A stretch of DNA of 64,000 nucleotides from Nocardioides sp. B-3 (GTDB lineage Bacteria; Actinomycetota; Actinomycetes; Propionibacteriales; Nocardioidaceae). This document shows, in pieces, positions 1 through 10,637 of this stretch; the first letter of the stretch is position 1; every line of letters begins with the position of its first letter. Where the stretch lies: NCBI RefSeq assembly GCF_024703895.1, contig NZ_CP087968.1, forward strand, positions 4,402,001 to 4,466,000, in the 5' to 3' direction. Under the pieces are notes generated by a model. It had not been told where the DNA came from and did no database searches. It was given only the letters and a program-made list of their open reading frames with translations. The translations under genes were made by a program, and so were the position numbers.

Positions 1-715
1 GGTCCGGTCGTCACGGCCCCATAGCAGCAGGGTGCGGTGCGGGATCCGGTCCAAGTCGCGCCACAGTTGCGGCTCGCTGGGTGTCCGGGGTGGAGAGGAA
101 CTTGGTGTAAAACGCCCGAGTCTCAGGGTCGACTGCCGCCTCGTAACGCGAGCGAACCAGCTCGGTGGTGCTCAGGGATTTGTCGTACAGAAAGGTGTCG
201 ACAAGCGCCTGCATCTTCTCGATCGAGGGTCCGGGCTCAGCGAAGAAGCCGTACAGGTGCTTCATCCCCTCAGTGGGCTCGGGGGCGAAGATGTTGAGGC
301 TCCCACCGGCGGGACCCATCAGGATCAGGTCGAGCACTCGGCCGGGGTGATGAAGCGCCATCTGAATGGCAGTACGACCGCCGAAGGAGTTCCCCGGGAT
401 GTGTGCGGCCTCGATGTCGAGCTCGTCGAGCAGTCCAACCAGCAGGCGCATCGCGAACTCGGAGCGGCATTCGTCCACCGGCGGGATCTTGGTACTGCCG
501 CCGTAGCCCGGCTGGTCGACCATCAGGACACGGAAGTTGTTCGACAGTGCGAGGTTTTGGTGAAAGTTGCTCCAGCCTGAAGCTCCGGGGCCGCCACCGT
601 GAAGCAACACCAGTGGAGTGCCCGTGCCGGCCTCGTTGTAGTGGACTCGGTGGCCGTCGATGACGGCGGTACGCGAGGTGGCGTCAAAGGTCAGTTCTTC
701 GATCGTTTGGGTCAT
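1..715 (-). CDS. Meta-cleavage product hydrolase (alpha/beta hydrolase), C-terminus off window
   Basis: Carbon-carbon hydrolase of the BphD/HsaD/CmtE type, which would cleave the dienoate formed by extradiol ring opening. An oxyanion-hole motif HGGGPGA lies near residues 40-46 and the nucleophile elbow GNSFGG near 108-113. Both are typical of this family, and a missing C-terminal part would carry the catalytic His. The frame is lost near position 75-95; another frame then continues to the window edge with the family-like sequence DRIPHRTLLLWGRDD, so the gene is probably intact apart from one apparent indel. It starts 36 bp after the dioxygenase beta gene and is probably the third gene of that operon. 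The exact substrate cannot be told. Confidence 0.85.
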
Positions 716-751
716 GGTGGACTCCGTCCGTGTAGAAGGGGGCGAGTGAGA

Positions 752-1322
752 TTAGAAGAAGATGCTTAGGCTGGGGGCGATCACGGTCGCGTGGTCCAGG
801 GCGGATCTCGCGCCGACAAATTTTGAGCCCGTACGGCGCCGCGTCGGCACACTCAAGCCGGTCGCGACGCTCACCCACGAAGGCGTGGGAGTCATGCTCA
901 GAGCGGCTCTGGTACGCGATGAACGCCGTACGGACCGACCACCCGTCCGGCTCCTTGCGGGCCAGCAGGTTTGTGATCAGGTGCCGGGTGCGCGAGGGAG
1001 GTTCCTCGGCCCACGCCTTGCCGGTCTCGATCTTGTCGACACGTTGTGTGAGCTCCATAAATGTTTCGTCGAATTGGGCGAGCTCATCGGGGCCGGTGAA
1101 CTCCATGCTCCGCTGGCGGGGTGGGAGCACTCGACGAATGGGCATCCAGTAATGCAGGTCTTCGGAGAAGAGATTCAGCCAGTCGTGGAACCGCCGCTCG
1201 TCGAGCAGGTGCGCCTCGAAGTTGTAGAACTGCTGGAGCCGGAGATGGTCGGCCGGGTCGGGCAGAGGCCAGTCGGCATGAGCGCCAAACCCGCCGCCCT
1301 CGGTCTGCGCGTTCGAGTTCAC
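752..1322 (-). CDS. Rieske ring-hydroxylating dioxygenase, beta subunit
   Basis: Small structural subunit of an aromatic-ring-hydroxylating dioxygenase (NTF2-like fold), about 190 residues, a normal length. I chose the GTG at 1322: it follows a GGAGGG ribosome site and overlaps the alpha-subunit stop as GTGA. The conserved stretch LRLQQFYNFEAHLLDERR and the W-L-N-L-F-S-E-D-L-H-Y-W segment are typical. The frame breaks near 795-805; restoring it gives a natural C-terminus ending IAPSLSIFF at the TAA at 752. Subunit identity is secure, substrate is not. Confidence 0.85.
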
Positions 1323-2597
1323 GCCAGTCCCTCCGTCATCATCGCCGACCAACGACGATAGAAACTGCGTGCCGCGGTGTCTGAGAACAGTGGCCCCTCG
1401 TGGGCTCCAGAGTTCTCCGAACGTCGGGTTGGCGCGTCGAGAGCCATCCGGTAGCACAAGGTCGTGTCGCGCGACACGCTGCCCTGCATCGTCTTCTGGA
1501 TCTCGACCCAGTTCTCCCCGTCGTCCTGCTCGAGCAAGCCGGACGGCCCGAAAGCCCGTAGCGAACTCTTGCGGAAGGCGTTCTTGACGTCCTCGGGCGC
1601 ATCACTGTCGACGATGGTCCGGGCCCACACCTCGATCCTGCCCGGGCCACGTGGGTGCCAGACTCGAATGGTGTTTGTGCCGGCCAGCCAAGAGAAGTTG
1701 GGGAAGATCGTATTGTGACCGCTGACGTGTGCGGCACGGTCCCGCGCCGAGGCGCGCCACGACCTTCTCGTATGTACTGGCTAGCCACTCCTTGGCAAGC
1801 GGCTGAAGCCAGATCGCCGGGTTGGGCCGCTCGGCGTAGAAGTAGCCACCGCCGTGCCCTTGTTCGCTCCAGTACTGCACGCCGTCACGCTGGTCCATGC
1901 TGTGCTGGAGAGGGTCGAAGTCCTCGGGCATGTTGACCGTGATGGCGGAGATGTGACTGGTAGCGGCGTGATACATGTCGCTGGCGAACTGTTCGGCAGG
2001 CATCTTCCAGTTGCAGTCGATGACCCACTTGTGGATTCCGCCTACGGCCTCACTGCCCCCGGGTAGCCGGTCGATGACGCCGTCGAGGTAGTAGGCGGCC
2101 TCACCGAGGTACTCCACGAGGTCCAGAGCATGCTCGTCCCGGTCGCAAAGATCATTCCCTTATACGACCCCACACGCGCAACACGGATCGCGCCCCACTC
2201 CTCTAGCGCGAGATCCCGGACCGTATGCCTCTTGATGCGGGACCGCCTTTAGCTCGCCGTCAAGTCCGTAGCTCCACCCGTGGTAGGTGCACTGAAACGC
2301 CCGCGTGTTGCCGAGCTCAGCGCGACAGATCTTCATGCCGCGGTGCCTACACACATTCAGGAAGGCCGACAGCTCACCAGCCCGGTTCCGCGTGACTACG
2401 ATCGAGTCCTCGGCCATGTAGGACGTGAAGAAGTCGCCAGCCTTGGGCAGTTGCGATTCGTGCCCTACGAAGAGCCACGACTTGCGAAAGATGGCGTCCA
2501 ATTCGCGCCGGTAGACTTCTTCGTCGGTGTAGATCGCCGCCGAGACGTCACCGGACTCGGGCTCTGCCATGGACCGAAGTCGGTCGGCTGTGATCAT
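1319..2597 (-). CDS. Rieske ring-hydroxylating dioxygenase, alpha (catalytic) subunit
   Basis: Catalytic subunit of a two-component aromatic dioxygenase, about 425 residues. The Rieske [2Fe-2S] motif is visible as CRHRG, then 17 residues later CTYHGW. The mononuclear iron site is visible as the D, H and H of SDMYHAATSH. The ATG at 2597 is preceded by an AAGGAG ribosome site. Two apparent frameshifts, near 2195-2215 and 1730-1750, split it into three frames that are otherwise continuous with the family. It is the first gene of a leftward operon with the beta subunit and hydrolase; no ferredoxin or reductase gene is present in the window. An initial dihydroxylation step on an aromatic acid or hydrocarbon is inferred. 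Confidence 0.88.
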
Positions 2598-2652
2598 CGT
2601 CGATCTCCTTGGGCTTGCTCAGGTAGGACTTGGATACAGGGTCGCCGCGAAC

Positions 2653-2691
2653 GGCTACATGTAATATGCGCTACACCTTGGCTACATGTAA
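2653..2691. promoter_or_regulatory. Paired 12-bp repeats in the divergent gntR/dioxygenase promoter (candidate operator)
   Basis: The sequence GGCTACATGTAA occurs twice, at 2653-2664 and 2680-2691, 27 bp apart. Each copy contains the perfect palindrome TACATGTA. The repeats sit between the divergent dioxygenase operon (start 2597) and the GntR-type regulator (start 2740), where an auto-regulating GntR protein would bind. Binding is inferred from position and symmetry only. Confidence 0.55.
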
Positions 2692-2739
2692 AGTGCTGTC
2701 AGGAAATAGTTGGCCCCAGCAGCAGAGAGTGAGCGACCG

Positions 2740-3431
2740 ATGAGCAACCTGACTCCCCGGCCACCCAGGGCGAATCACCGACTCCGTTCTGGAGCGGCTG
2801 CGTAATGCAATCCTCAGCGGTGAACTCGCGCCCGGCACCAAGCTCTCAGTTCCGCTGCTTGCCCAAGAACTGAATGTCAGCCGGAGTCCCGTTCGCGAAG
2901 CTGTGCAACGCCTCACCGCCGAGCGGCTGGCGTACGAAGAGCCACGCCGCGGCTGCTTCGTCGTCCAACTCGACGCCGATGACCTCATTCCGATCTACGA
3001 CGTCCGCGAGGTCTTGGAAGGTCTCGCGGCTCGCCGGGCGGCCGAGTCGAGCGACTCGGCCTTCCTGCAAACGCCTCGACGTCGTCATGACCCAACACCG
3101 CGCGGCAATTGAAGCCGGCGATCTAGAGCGCCACGTCGCCCTAGATGTGGAGTTCCACGTCCTGCTGCGCGAGGCGGCCGGCAATCAACTGCTGGCGGAG
3201 ATGCTCGACAGCATCCGGAGTGTGGTCCAACTTGCCATCCGGACGGCGAGCCTGCGAATGGGACCCGGCCATCTGGCTCTCGCCGAGCACGAAGACATCG
3301 TCGCCGCCATCCAAGCTGGCGATCCTTCCGCGGCGGAGACGCACGCTCGCCACCATATCGCCGGGATGCGGCAGACCCTGCATGAGCAGATCGATCCGGA
3401 TGCGGCGCACTCAACCGCGGTACTCGCGTGA
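2740..3431 (+). CDS. GntR-family (FadR/FCD subgroup) transcriptional regulator
   Basis: About 229 residues. The N-terminal winged helix has the segments ILSGELAPGTKLSVPLLA and VSRSPVREAVQRL, followed by an FCD-type effector domain with FHVLLREAAGN and a late HARHHI metal-ligand-like motif. Two apparent frameshifts, near 2765 and 3065, interrupt it; restored, domain order and length are normal. It is divergent from the dioxygenase operon and its stop overlaps the next gene as GTGA, so it probably senses an aromatic acid or its metabolite and controls both directions. The start at the ATG at 2740 is the only good candidate. Confidence 0.85.
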
Positions 3432-4596
3432 ATCCAACGACGAACCTGCTCGACCAACAGCTGGAACTGCGGTCGATGCGCGTGGAACTCCTGCGAGCGA
3501 GCATCAACGACGGTGTGGCAATGTCGTTCGCCCCGCTGCGGCAACGAACGATGATTCTGGTCTCGCTCGAAGGAACTGACGGGACTATCGGCCATGGTGA
3601 GAGCTGGGTCAACTTTCCCTCGTGGGCACCTGCCGAACGAATCGCCACGCTTATCGAGGGCGTCGCCCCGGTCCTGCGCGAGCACCCAGTCGGCACCGTC
3701 GCGGAGCACTACGAACGCCTCGTCACCCGGCTGGCACCTCTAGGTCGCCAATGGGGCGCACCCGGGCCCATCGCACAAGCCATCAGCGGTGTTGACATCG
3801 CCCTGTGGGACCTAGCCGCCCGAACCCTCGGTGTGGCGATCGCCCCCGTTGGCGAACGTGTGCGATCAGAGATAAAGGCGTACGCGAGCAGCCTCGGTCC
3901 CACCGATCACCGGGCTGTGCTGGAGCGGGCCAAGGCGGAGGGCTACCGAGCGGTCAAGGTGAAGGTCGGTTTCGACGAAGAACAGGACCGTCAGGCCCTT
4001 CGTCTCGTGCGCCAAAGCGCCGGTGAGGAAATGGACATCTACGTCGACGCAAACCAAGCATGGTCACTGGACGAGGCTGTCCGGATGGTCCCACACCTCC
4101 GTGAGGTCGGCGTCGCCCGGCTCGAGGAGCCAGTGCGTGGGGATCGGCTCGAGGACCCGGTCGAGCTCCACGAGAAGACCGGGTTCCCCCGGCCACCGGA
4201 GAGAACGTCTACGGCGTGGACAACTTCGCGCGCTACATCGCGTCTGGCGCCGTGCACGTCGTGCAACCTGACGTGTCAAAGTTGGGAGGCATCACGCCAT
4301 CGCTCGCCGTGGCACGCATGGCCGAAAACAGCAGTTGCGTAGTCGCGCCTCACCTGTTCAACGGCGCTCTGGCGCTTGCGGCCACCTTGCAGTTGGCCGC
4401 CATGGCCCCGACAATCCAGCTACTGGAGAGTGACGTGCGCCATAACGACCTGCGCGAGTCGCTCTTGGTTGACGCGCCAGCCTTCAGCTACGGGGCGGTG
4501 TCGATCCCGACTGGACCCGGCCTCGGAGTAGAACTCGACCGTAGCCAGGTCGACCGTCATCGCGTCTCCGAGACGACGATTGACCTGACCGGGTAG
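3428..4596 (+). CDS. Mandelate racemase/muconate lactonizing enzyme family protein (enolase superfamily)
   Basis: About 388 residues. The superfamily acid-base and metal residues are all visible: K-x-K in AVKVKVG, the metal ligand D in YVDANQAW, E in RLEEPV, E in TGENVYG after frame restoration, D-x-K in QPDVSKLGG and the late H in APHLFNG. The K-x-K plus His pair fits mandelate racemase or sugar-acid dehydratase subgroups better than strict muconate cycloisomerases, but the substrate is unknown. A single apparent frameshift falls in a run of five C at 4186-4190. The GTG start overlaps the gntR stop by 4 bp, so the two are co-transcribed. Confidence 0.85.
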
Positions 4597-5041
4597 CACT
4601 CGGTGCGTTTGGCAGATTGTCCGCCCCGAGGGAGTTCATTCGTAGTGATGGTGGCGGTGCTGCCCGGTCCCGAGGGATCGTGGTGGAAGTCCCCGGCCGG
4701 TTGACTCTCGTTTCCGCTGGCTTCGTGCCTTTGACCTGATCCGTCCTCGGCCGGAGCCAACATTGGCAGCGTGCGCTTTCCCGCCCGGAAAGTCCGTTAC
4801 GGATCGGGTACGTCTCCCCGCCAATACCCAATACGGAGAGTGCAAGGCACCGGCCCACGACCGACAGCATCACGCGGAGCTGATCCGTAAGTCGCCCCAG
4901 TCCCGGGATCGCCACCGGACGGGTGCACCGAGGACGAGTCCACGATAAATCACGCTACCGGCGATCGGGTTCGCCGCAAGGGGGTCCTTGGGTCCTTGCG
5001 GTGGTCGCTGCGGACGCGGGGAACTGGTCATCACCAGCGCC
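4597..5041. other. Intergenic region between convergent operons
   Basis: About 445 bp between the converging enolase gene and thiolase gene. I recognise no gene in any frame. A short direct repeat GGGTCCTTGGGTCCTTG lies near 4982-4998. No clear terminator hairpin was found. Confidence 0.5.
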
Positions 5042-6220
5042 TCAGCCGAGGACCGTGACGACGCCGGCTCCGCCCACACCGATGTTGTGTTGCAAACCGA
5101 TCCGCGCTCCCTCGACCTGACGGCCGTCGGCAATCGCGCCTCGGAGCTGTTGGGTGAGCTCGGTGATCTGCGCCAGTCCCGTGGCACCGATCGGGTGCCC
5201 CTTGGAGAGCAGACCCCCCGATGGGTTGACGACGACGCGACCGCCGTAGGTGTTGTCGCCGTCCTCGATGAACTTCTCCGACGTGCCCGGAGCTGTGAGA
5301 CCCAGCGCCTCGTAGGCGAGGATCTCGTTGACCGTGAAGCAATCGTGCAACTCGACCACGTCGACGTCGCCCGGGCCCAGACCCGCCTGTTCGTAGGCCG
5401 CGGCGGCGGCCTGCTCGGTGACGCCGTAACCGACGACCCCCGACAGGTCGTCCGGATCGAAGCTCACCGCCGTGTCCGTCGCCAGCCCCTGCCCCGGGAT
5501 CCGGGTACCGGAGTCGATGTCGTGTGCCCGGGCGAAGTCGGACGTACAGACGATGACCGCAGCGGCGCCGTTGGTGGGCGGGCACGCCTGCAACCGCGTC
5601 AGCGACTTGAATAGCCTCGGCGAGGCCAGCACCTGCTCGACCGTCACTGGGTCACGGAAAACGGCGTTCGCGTTGGAGCGGGCGTGCTGTCGCGCCTTGA
5701 CCGTCACCTTCAAGAAGGTTTCGGGTCGCGTTCCGTATCGCTCCATGTAGTCGGCTCCGGCAGCCCCGAAGAGCAGGAGCGCCATCGGCACCTCCTCAGT
5801 CCCTTCGTAGCGGCGGGCGACAACGTCGATGAAGTCCCGGACCGGGCTCGGGCGGTCAGTCCACATCATGTTGAGCGCGCCCTTCTGCATCTGCTCGAAG
5901 CCGAATGCAAGGGCGCAATCAGCGGTTCCGCTACGCACCGCTTGGCTCGCCAGCCACAGGGCGGTCGACCCGGACGAGCAGTTGTTGTTGACATTGACGA
6001 TCGGCATCCCAGTCTTGCCCACGTGGTACAGGCCACGCTGCCCCGAGGTCGAGTCTCCGTAGACGTAGGCGGCATACGCCCGGTCGACGTCAGTCAGTTC
6101 CAGACCCGCATCGCTCAGGGCGCGTCTGACCGCGTCGGCCGCCATCACGTCGTAGGTGGCGGATGCTCCGGGCTTGGTGAAGGGGGTCATGCCGACCCCC
6201 GCGATGATGGGCGATTCCAT
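5042..6220 (-). CDS. SCP2-type thiolase / lipid-transfer protein (acetyl-CoA acetyltransferase-like)
   Basis: Intact 392-residue thiolase of the SCP-x/Ltp class. The nucleophilic cysteine is in NNNCSSGSTA near residue 80, the general His in ELHDCF and the second His in SKGHPIGATG; the C-terminus reads QHNIGVGGAG. In this class the second active-site Cys of ordinary thiolases is usually absent, as here. It is the last gene of the long leftward operon. Such proteins act in pairs with DUF35 partners in retro-aldol or thiolytic cleavage of branched or ring-bearing acyl-CoAs; which reaction applies here is inference. Confidence 0.9.
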   Translation of the reverse strand: MESPIIAGVGMTPFTKPGASATYDVMAADAVRRALSDAGLELTDVDRAYAAYVYGDSTSGQRGLYHVGKTGMPIVNVNNNCSSGSTALWLASQAVRSGTADCALAFGFEQMQKGALNMMWTDRPSPVRDFIDVVARRYEGTEEVPMALLLFGAAGADYMERYGTRPETFLKVTVKARQHARSNANAVFRDPVTVEQVLASPRLFKSLTRLQACPPTNGAAAVIVCTSDFARAHDIDSGTRIPGQGLATDTAVSFDPDDLSGVVGYGVTEQAAAAAYEQAGLGPGDVDVVELHDCFTVNEILAYEALGLTAPGTSEKFIEDGDNTYGGRVVVNPSGGLLSKGHPIGATGLAQITELTQQLRGAIADGRQVEGARIGLQHNIGVGGAGVVTVLG

Positions 6221-6259
6221 GGTCTGGTTCCTTCGGTGGTCGTGGGGCGCGGGTCAAGA

Positions 6260-7406
6260 TCAGCGTGTGAGGACGTGCACGCTCGCGGCGGCGACATCCA
6301 TGCCGTTGACGACACCGCCGAGCATCTGCGCGAGACCTACTCGGGCATCCGGCACCTGTACGTCGCCGGCGCGACCGCGCAGCTGGTTGGTGATGTCGGC
6401 GATGGTGCGCACGCCCGATGCGGCCAGTGGATGGCCCGGGGAGAGCAACCCGCCACTGGGGTTGACGGGTATACGCCCACCGAGAGAGGTCGCACCGGAG
6501 CGCAGCAGGGCAACGCCCTCGCCGCGCTCGCACAGTCCGAGGTCCTCGTAGTGGACGATCTCCTCGCTGGCGAAGGCATCGTGCAGTTCGACGACGTCGA
6601 CATCGGAAGGCGAGACACCGGCCTGCTCATACGCCAGTTGCGCGGCCCGTTGTCCAGCCGGCATCGAGGTGATGTCAGGGCGCAGGAAGTCCTGCTCCCC
6701 GGAGAGCCAGTGCCGAGCCCGCGATGCGGATCGGCAGGTCGGAATACTTCTCTGCTATCTCGGCGGAGACCAGTACGACGGCGGCTGCACCGTCGGTGTT
6801 CGGGCAGCACTGCAAGAGGGTGATCGGGTCGGAGATCATCCGCGAGCCGAGCACCTCCTCCACGGTGAACCGCTTGCGATACTGGGCCCGCGGGTTGAGC
6901 GCACCAAAGTCGTGCGCCTTGACCGACACCCGGGCGAAGTCCTCGGGTGTGGCCCCGTGGGTCTCCATCAAACGTCGGGCCTGCAGGGCGAAGAGGACCG
7001 GCATCGTCAGGCCCATCTGTCCGTCGAGGTCGTCCTTGTCCGGCGGGATGAGCTTGCCGGCGACCGGGCTGGTGCTCATGGACTCGACACCGATGGCGAT
7101 GCCGATGTCGATGAACCCTGCGGCGATGTCCTTGTAGAGACTGCGGACCGCGGTGGCACCGCCGGAGCAGGCATTCTCCACGTTGACCATCTCGATGCGG
7201 GCGACCCCGATGTCCTTCATGATGGCCTGACTCGTGACCATGGCGTCGAAGACTCGCGAGGTGAAGACGCTCTGCAGGTCGAGGGGGCGGATGCCGGCGT
7301 CCGCGATTGCCTCGAGCGCTGCTTGGCGGCCCATCTGCGCGGCGCTGCGCTCAGGGGTCTTGCCGAAGTCGCTCTGGCCGGTGCCGATGACGAAGACGTC
7401 ACGCAT
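6260..7406 (-). CDS. SCP2-type thiolase, second paralogue
   Basis: About 381 residues, related to the downstream thiolase. Cysteine is in VENACSGGATA, the His motif is ELHDAF and the second His is in LSPGHPLAASG. The ATG at 7406 has AAGGAG upstream, and it overlaps the stop of the DUF35 gene by 8 bp, which suggests the two proteins form a complex. One apparent frameshift lies near 6665-6715. The end, GLAQMLGGVVNGMDVAAAS, is less like thiolase II than its neighbour. Likely catalyses the last carbon-carbon cleavage of the pathway. Confidence 0.87.
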
Positions 7407-7814
7407 CCTTGGTCTCCTTGCTCGTGGCGGGGACGAATCGGTAGGCGAGGACGTCGTGCTCGCCGTCACGCCACAGCGGCGCGATCTCGAGCCGCATTGG
7501 CGTACCTGAGGCGAGAGGCTCGTGACCGTCTGCAGCGGTCTGGCTGAAGACTCGGACGCCGTGCGGCATCAGCACGTAGCCGACGCTGTAGCCGGGTTCA
7601 AGCGCCCGTTGCCCATGTGCACCACGGTGGCGCAGAGCAGTTCACCCTTCGAACCCAGTTCACAGATCTTGATCCTGTCCTCCCCGCACTCAAGGCAACG
7701 CTCGCTCACCGGGAAAGCGATGCGTCCGCACTCGGTGCACTCCCCCGCGAGCAGAGTCGGTCCGTCGTCGGTCTCGCGGAAGAGCCCCTCGCGGACGGGA
7801 ATGGTGGCTGTCAT
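7399..7814 (-). CDS. DUF35 protein: zinc ribbon plus OB-fold acyl-CoA-associated subunit
   Basis: About 138 residues. The N-terminal rubredoxin-like zinc ribbon is visible as CTECG and CLECGE, followed by an OB-fold with a downstream segment reading GYVLMPHGVRVFSQ after frame restoration near 7595. Such proteins associate with SCP2-type thiolases, for example ChsH2 C-terminus with Ltp2 in steroid side-chain cleavage, and bind the CoA part of the substrate. The overlap with the adjacent thiolase gene supports such a partnership. Confidence 0.82.
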
Positions 7815-7872
7815 CGTCGGTCTTCCTGTTCTCGGTTCATGGCCGGTGGTCGGCGGCCTTCTTTGTTCACGG

Positions 7873-8638
7873 TCAGCTCGGGCCGAGGATCATGCCGGCG
7901 TCGAGTCGGATCGTGCGGCCGTTGTGCATGGGGTTGCGGACGATCTCCTCAATGAGGAGGCCAAACTCCTCCGGTCGACCCATCCGCTTCGGGAAGAGGC
8001 ACTGGGCAGCGAGCTGTTCCTTGAGCGCCGGAGGCACGTGGTCGTAGATCGGGGTGTCGAAGGCACCCGGGGCCACGGTCATCACGCGGATCCCATGGAT
8101 GGCGAGCTCCCGGAAGAGCGGCATCGTCATGCTCACGAGCGCACCCTTGGAGGCACTGTAGGCAACCTGTCCGACCTGACCTTCGTAGGCAGCGCCCGAG
8201 GCGACGTTGATGATGACCCCCCGTTCGCCGTCCTCGTTCGGGTCGCTGGCGGCCATGCCCGCAACCACGCTGCGCATGACGTGGATCGGTCCGTAAAGGT
8301 TGACCTTGATCCCCTTATCGAAGACCTCCATCGAGATGGGACCTCGGCTGCTGAGGAGCTTGGCGGGCGCGGGCACTGCGGCGGCGTTGACAACGATCCG
8401 CACTGGGCCGTGGTTGGCCTCGACAGCGACTACTGCGGTCTCGACCCGGTCGAGCTGGCTGACGTCGACCTTGTGATGGTGGTAGCGCTCGCCGAGCTCG
8501 GACTCGAGCTGTGCTCCCTTCGTGTCGTCGAGGTCGAATGCGGCCACGGTGGCGCCGAGGTCGATGAGGCGCCGGGCGGCTGCTTCTCCGAGTCCGGAGG
8601 CGCCCCCCGGTGACGATGGCGGTGGTGTCGAACTGCAT
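7873..8638 (-). CDS. Short-chain dehydrogenase, 3-hydroxyacyl-CoA dehydrogenase type (HSD17B10-like)
   Basis: About 255 residues. The cofactor-binding TGGASGLG is restored by one indel in the run of six C at 8603-8608. NAAAVPAP replaces NNAG, and the catalytic S/Y/K set is visible in NVASGAAYEG and YSASKGAL. The C-terminus carries the FPKRMGRPEEFG motif typical of HSD17B10-like enzymes that oxidise 3-hydroxyacyl-CoA. It lies between acyl-CoA dehydrogenase and thiolase genes, which fits the third step of a beta-oxidation round. Confidence 0.85.
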
Positions 8639-8689
8639 GCTGGCTCCTTCGTTGTGGCTGTGGACCCACCTACTGGATCGACTGGTCGG

Positions 8690-9829
8690 TCAGTCGCCCA
8701 TGACCTCGGGGCCGATGGCCGCGCGGGCGATGATGAGTTTCTGGATCTGGGGCGTGCCGTCGCCGATCTGGAAGCCGGAGATGTCACGCAGGAGCGCTTG
8801 GAGCGGCATTTCCTCCGACCACCCGACGTGTCCATGGAGGACCACGCACTCCCGGACGGCCTTGAAGCCGACCTGCGGCGCCCACCACTTGAGCATTGCC
8901 GCCTCGACCGTGTGCGGTCGGCCGGCGGAACGCGCAGCGAGCGTGGCGTCTGCGAGCGCGCGCACGGCCGCGAGGTGGGTCAGGTGCTCGGCGATCGGGA
9001 AGGTCACGCCCCAGGTAGTGGCTGAGCGGCTTGCCGAAGCTCATCCGGCGGCGCACGTGCTCGATGGTCAGGTCGAGGGCACGGTGGGCGATGCCGAGGA
9101 TCATGTAGGCGATGAGCGTGCGGGTTAGGTCGAACTCCTGCATGATCAGGGCGAAACCTTGACCGCCCTCTCCCATCCGGTGCGTGGAGGGCACGAAGAC
9201 GCGGTCCATCATGATCGAGCCGCGACCGACCGCCCGGAACCCGGGATCCTCGAAACGCTGCCGCGCGATGCCCGGGGAATCCATGTCCATGACGAAGGCG
9301 CTGATCCGGCCGGAGTCACTCTCTCTCGCGACCACGATCGCGACGTCCGCGTCGGGTGCCTGAGTGATCGAGGTCTTCTCCCCCGACAGCTCCCAGCCTC
9401 CCTCGACGGGCACGGCCTTGGATGTGAGTCCCCGGGCGTCGGAACCGGCTCCGGGCTCGGTGAGTGCGATCGCGCATACGGCGCGTCCCTCGACAGTCGG
9501 CGCCAACCAGCGGTCGATGACCTCTGGTGAGCCCGTGGTGAGGAACAGGTCGGCAGCCACGTTGTTGGCGAAGACCCGGTAGGCGCACGCGGCGTCGGCG
9601 TACGCCACTTCCTCGCAGGCGATGCCCGGGGCGTCCAGTCCTGCGCCCCGGCCGCCGTACTCCTCGGGCAGGCAGACCCCGAGCAGGCCGTTGTCGCCGA
9701 GGACCTTCAAGGTGTCGTCGCGGGGTAGGTGCCGCCCTTCGCCCGCTCGAGGTAACCCTCGAGGAAGTTCTTGCGGGCCAGCGAGCGCACCGCGATCCGG
9801 AAGTCGGACAGCTCGGCGTTGTCAGTCAT
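8690..9829 (-). CDS. Acyl-CoA dehydrogenase
   Basis: FAD-dependent desaturation of an acyl-CoA, about 380 residues. The FAD/substrate motif ALTEPGAGSDARG, the R-R-M-S-F-G-K-P-L segment and the C-terminal QIGDGTPQIQKLIIAR are visible. The family usually has E in the last motif (YEGT-x-x-IQ), where it is the catalytic base; here the aligned residue appears to be D, or the base lies elsewhere. Apparent frameshifts at about 9715 and 9010-9020. The ATG at 9829 follows GGAGAG and overlaps the hydratase stop. Alpha,beta-dehydrogenation of the pathway's acyl-CoA is inferred. Confidence 0.86.
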
Positions 9830-10637
9830 GGTTCTCTCCAGTAGTGGTGAAGTGCGGTTCACGCTTCTCGGCGAAGGCCCGCAGCCCCTCGTGCACGTCG
9901 CCGCTGTGCAGGTGCTCCGCTGTGGCCGGGGAGCTCGAGCCGCATGGCGCTCTGCAAGGGCTGGTCCAGGGCCGTCGTCGATGGCCTGCTTGAACAGTCG
10001 TAGGGCGCTCGGGCTGCGCCGGGCGATCGCCAGTGAGAGCTCCTCGGCGCGTGTCTGGAGCTCGTCCGGCGCGACGACCTCGACGACCAAGCCCATCGTC
10101 ATCGCCTGCTCTGCGGAGAGCAGTTCGCCGGTGAAGGCGAGGTACTTGGCGCGCGTCGGGCCGATCACCCGGGGCAGGCGCGCCGCCCCACCCGCACCGG
10201 GGAGCAACCCGTAGTTCATGTGGCCGTCGCCGATCCCGGCCCGCGACGAGGCGATGACGAGATCACAGTGCAGTGCGAGCTCCAGGGCCACCAGCCATCG
10301 TGATGCCGTTCAGTACGGCGATGGTCGGCTTGGTCAGTGCGGCCACCCGGGCGAAGGTCGCTCGGGCCTGCCGCTCGAAGCCGAGCATCCGGGCAGCGTC
10401 CAGGACGCCCTCCGCACCGAGGACCGCCTTGAGGTCGGCGCCGGCGCAGAACGCGCGTCCGGTGGCAGTGATGACCACCACGCGCACGGTCGGGTCGTCC
10501 GCCACCGAGCGGACGTGGACGTCCAGCTCACCGAGCAGGTCCGGGTCGAGCGCATTCATCGCGTCCGGCCGGTTGAGGATCAGCCGGGTGACCGGGCCGT
10601 GGTCCTGTCGGATCACCATAGATTGGGCGGCGCTCAT
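9822..10637 (-). CDS. Enoyl-CoA hydratase/isomerase family protein
   Basis: Crotonase-fold protein of about 270 residues. The oxyanion-hole segments are visible as RAFCAGADLK and NGITMAGG, then a catalytic-region segment HMNYGLLPGAGGAARLPR containing the second glutamate-loop glycine pattern (GAGG). Two or three apparent frameshifts lie near 10280 and 9935-9975; restored, the C-terminus ends at the TGA at 9822. The start overlaps the upstream ligase stop as ATGA. Adds water to, or isomerises, an enoyl-CoA in the pathway; the catalytic glutamates are not clear enough to decide. Confidence 0.82.

Noticed and set aside
5684-6823. 379-residue plus-strand open frame over the thiolase genes
   Set aside because: Arg/Gly-rich shadow of the thiolase reading frames; no conserved motif, and the minus-strand genes explain the region.
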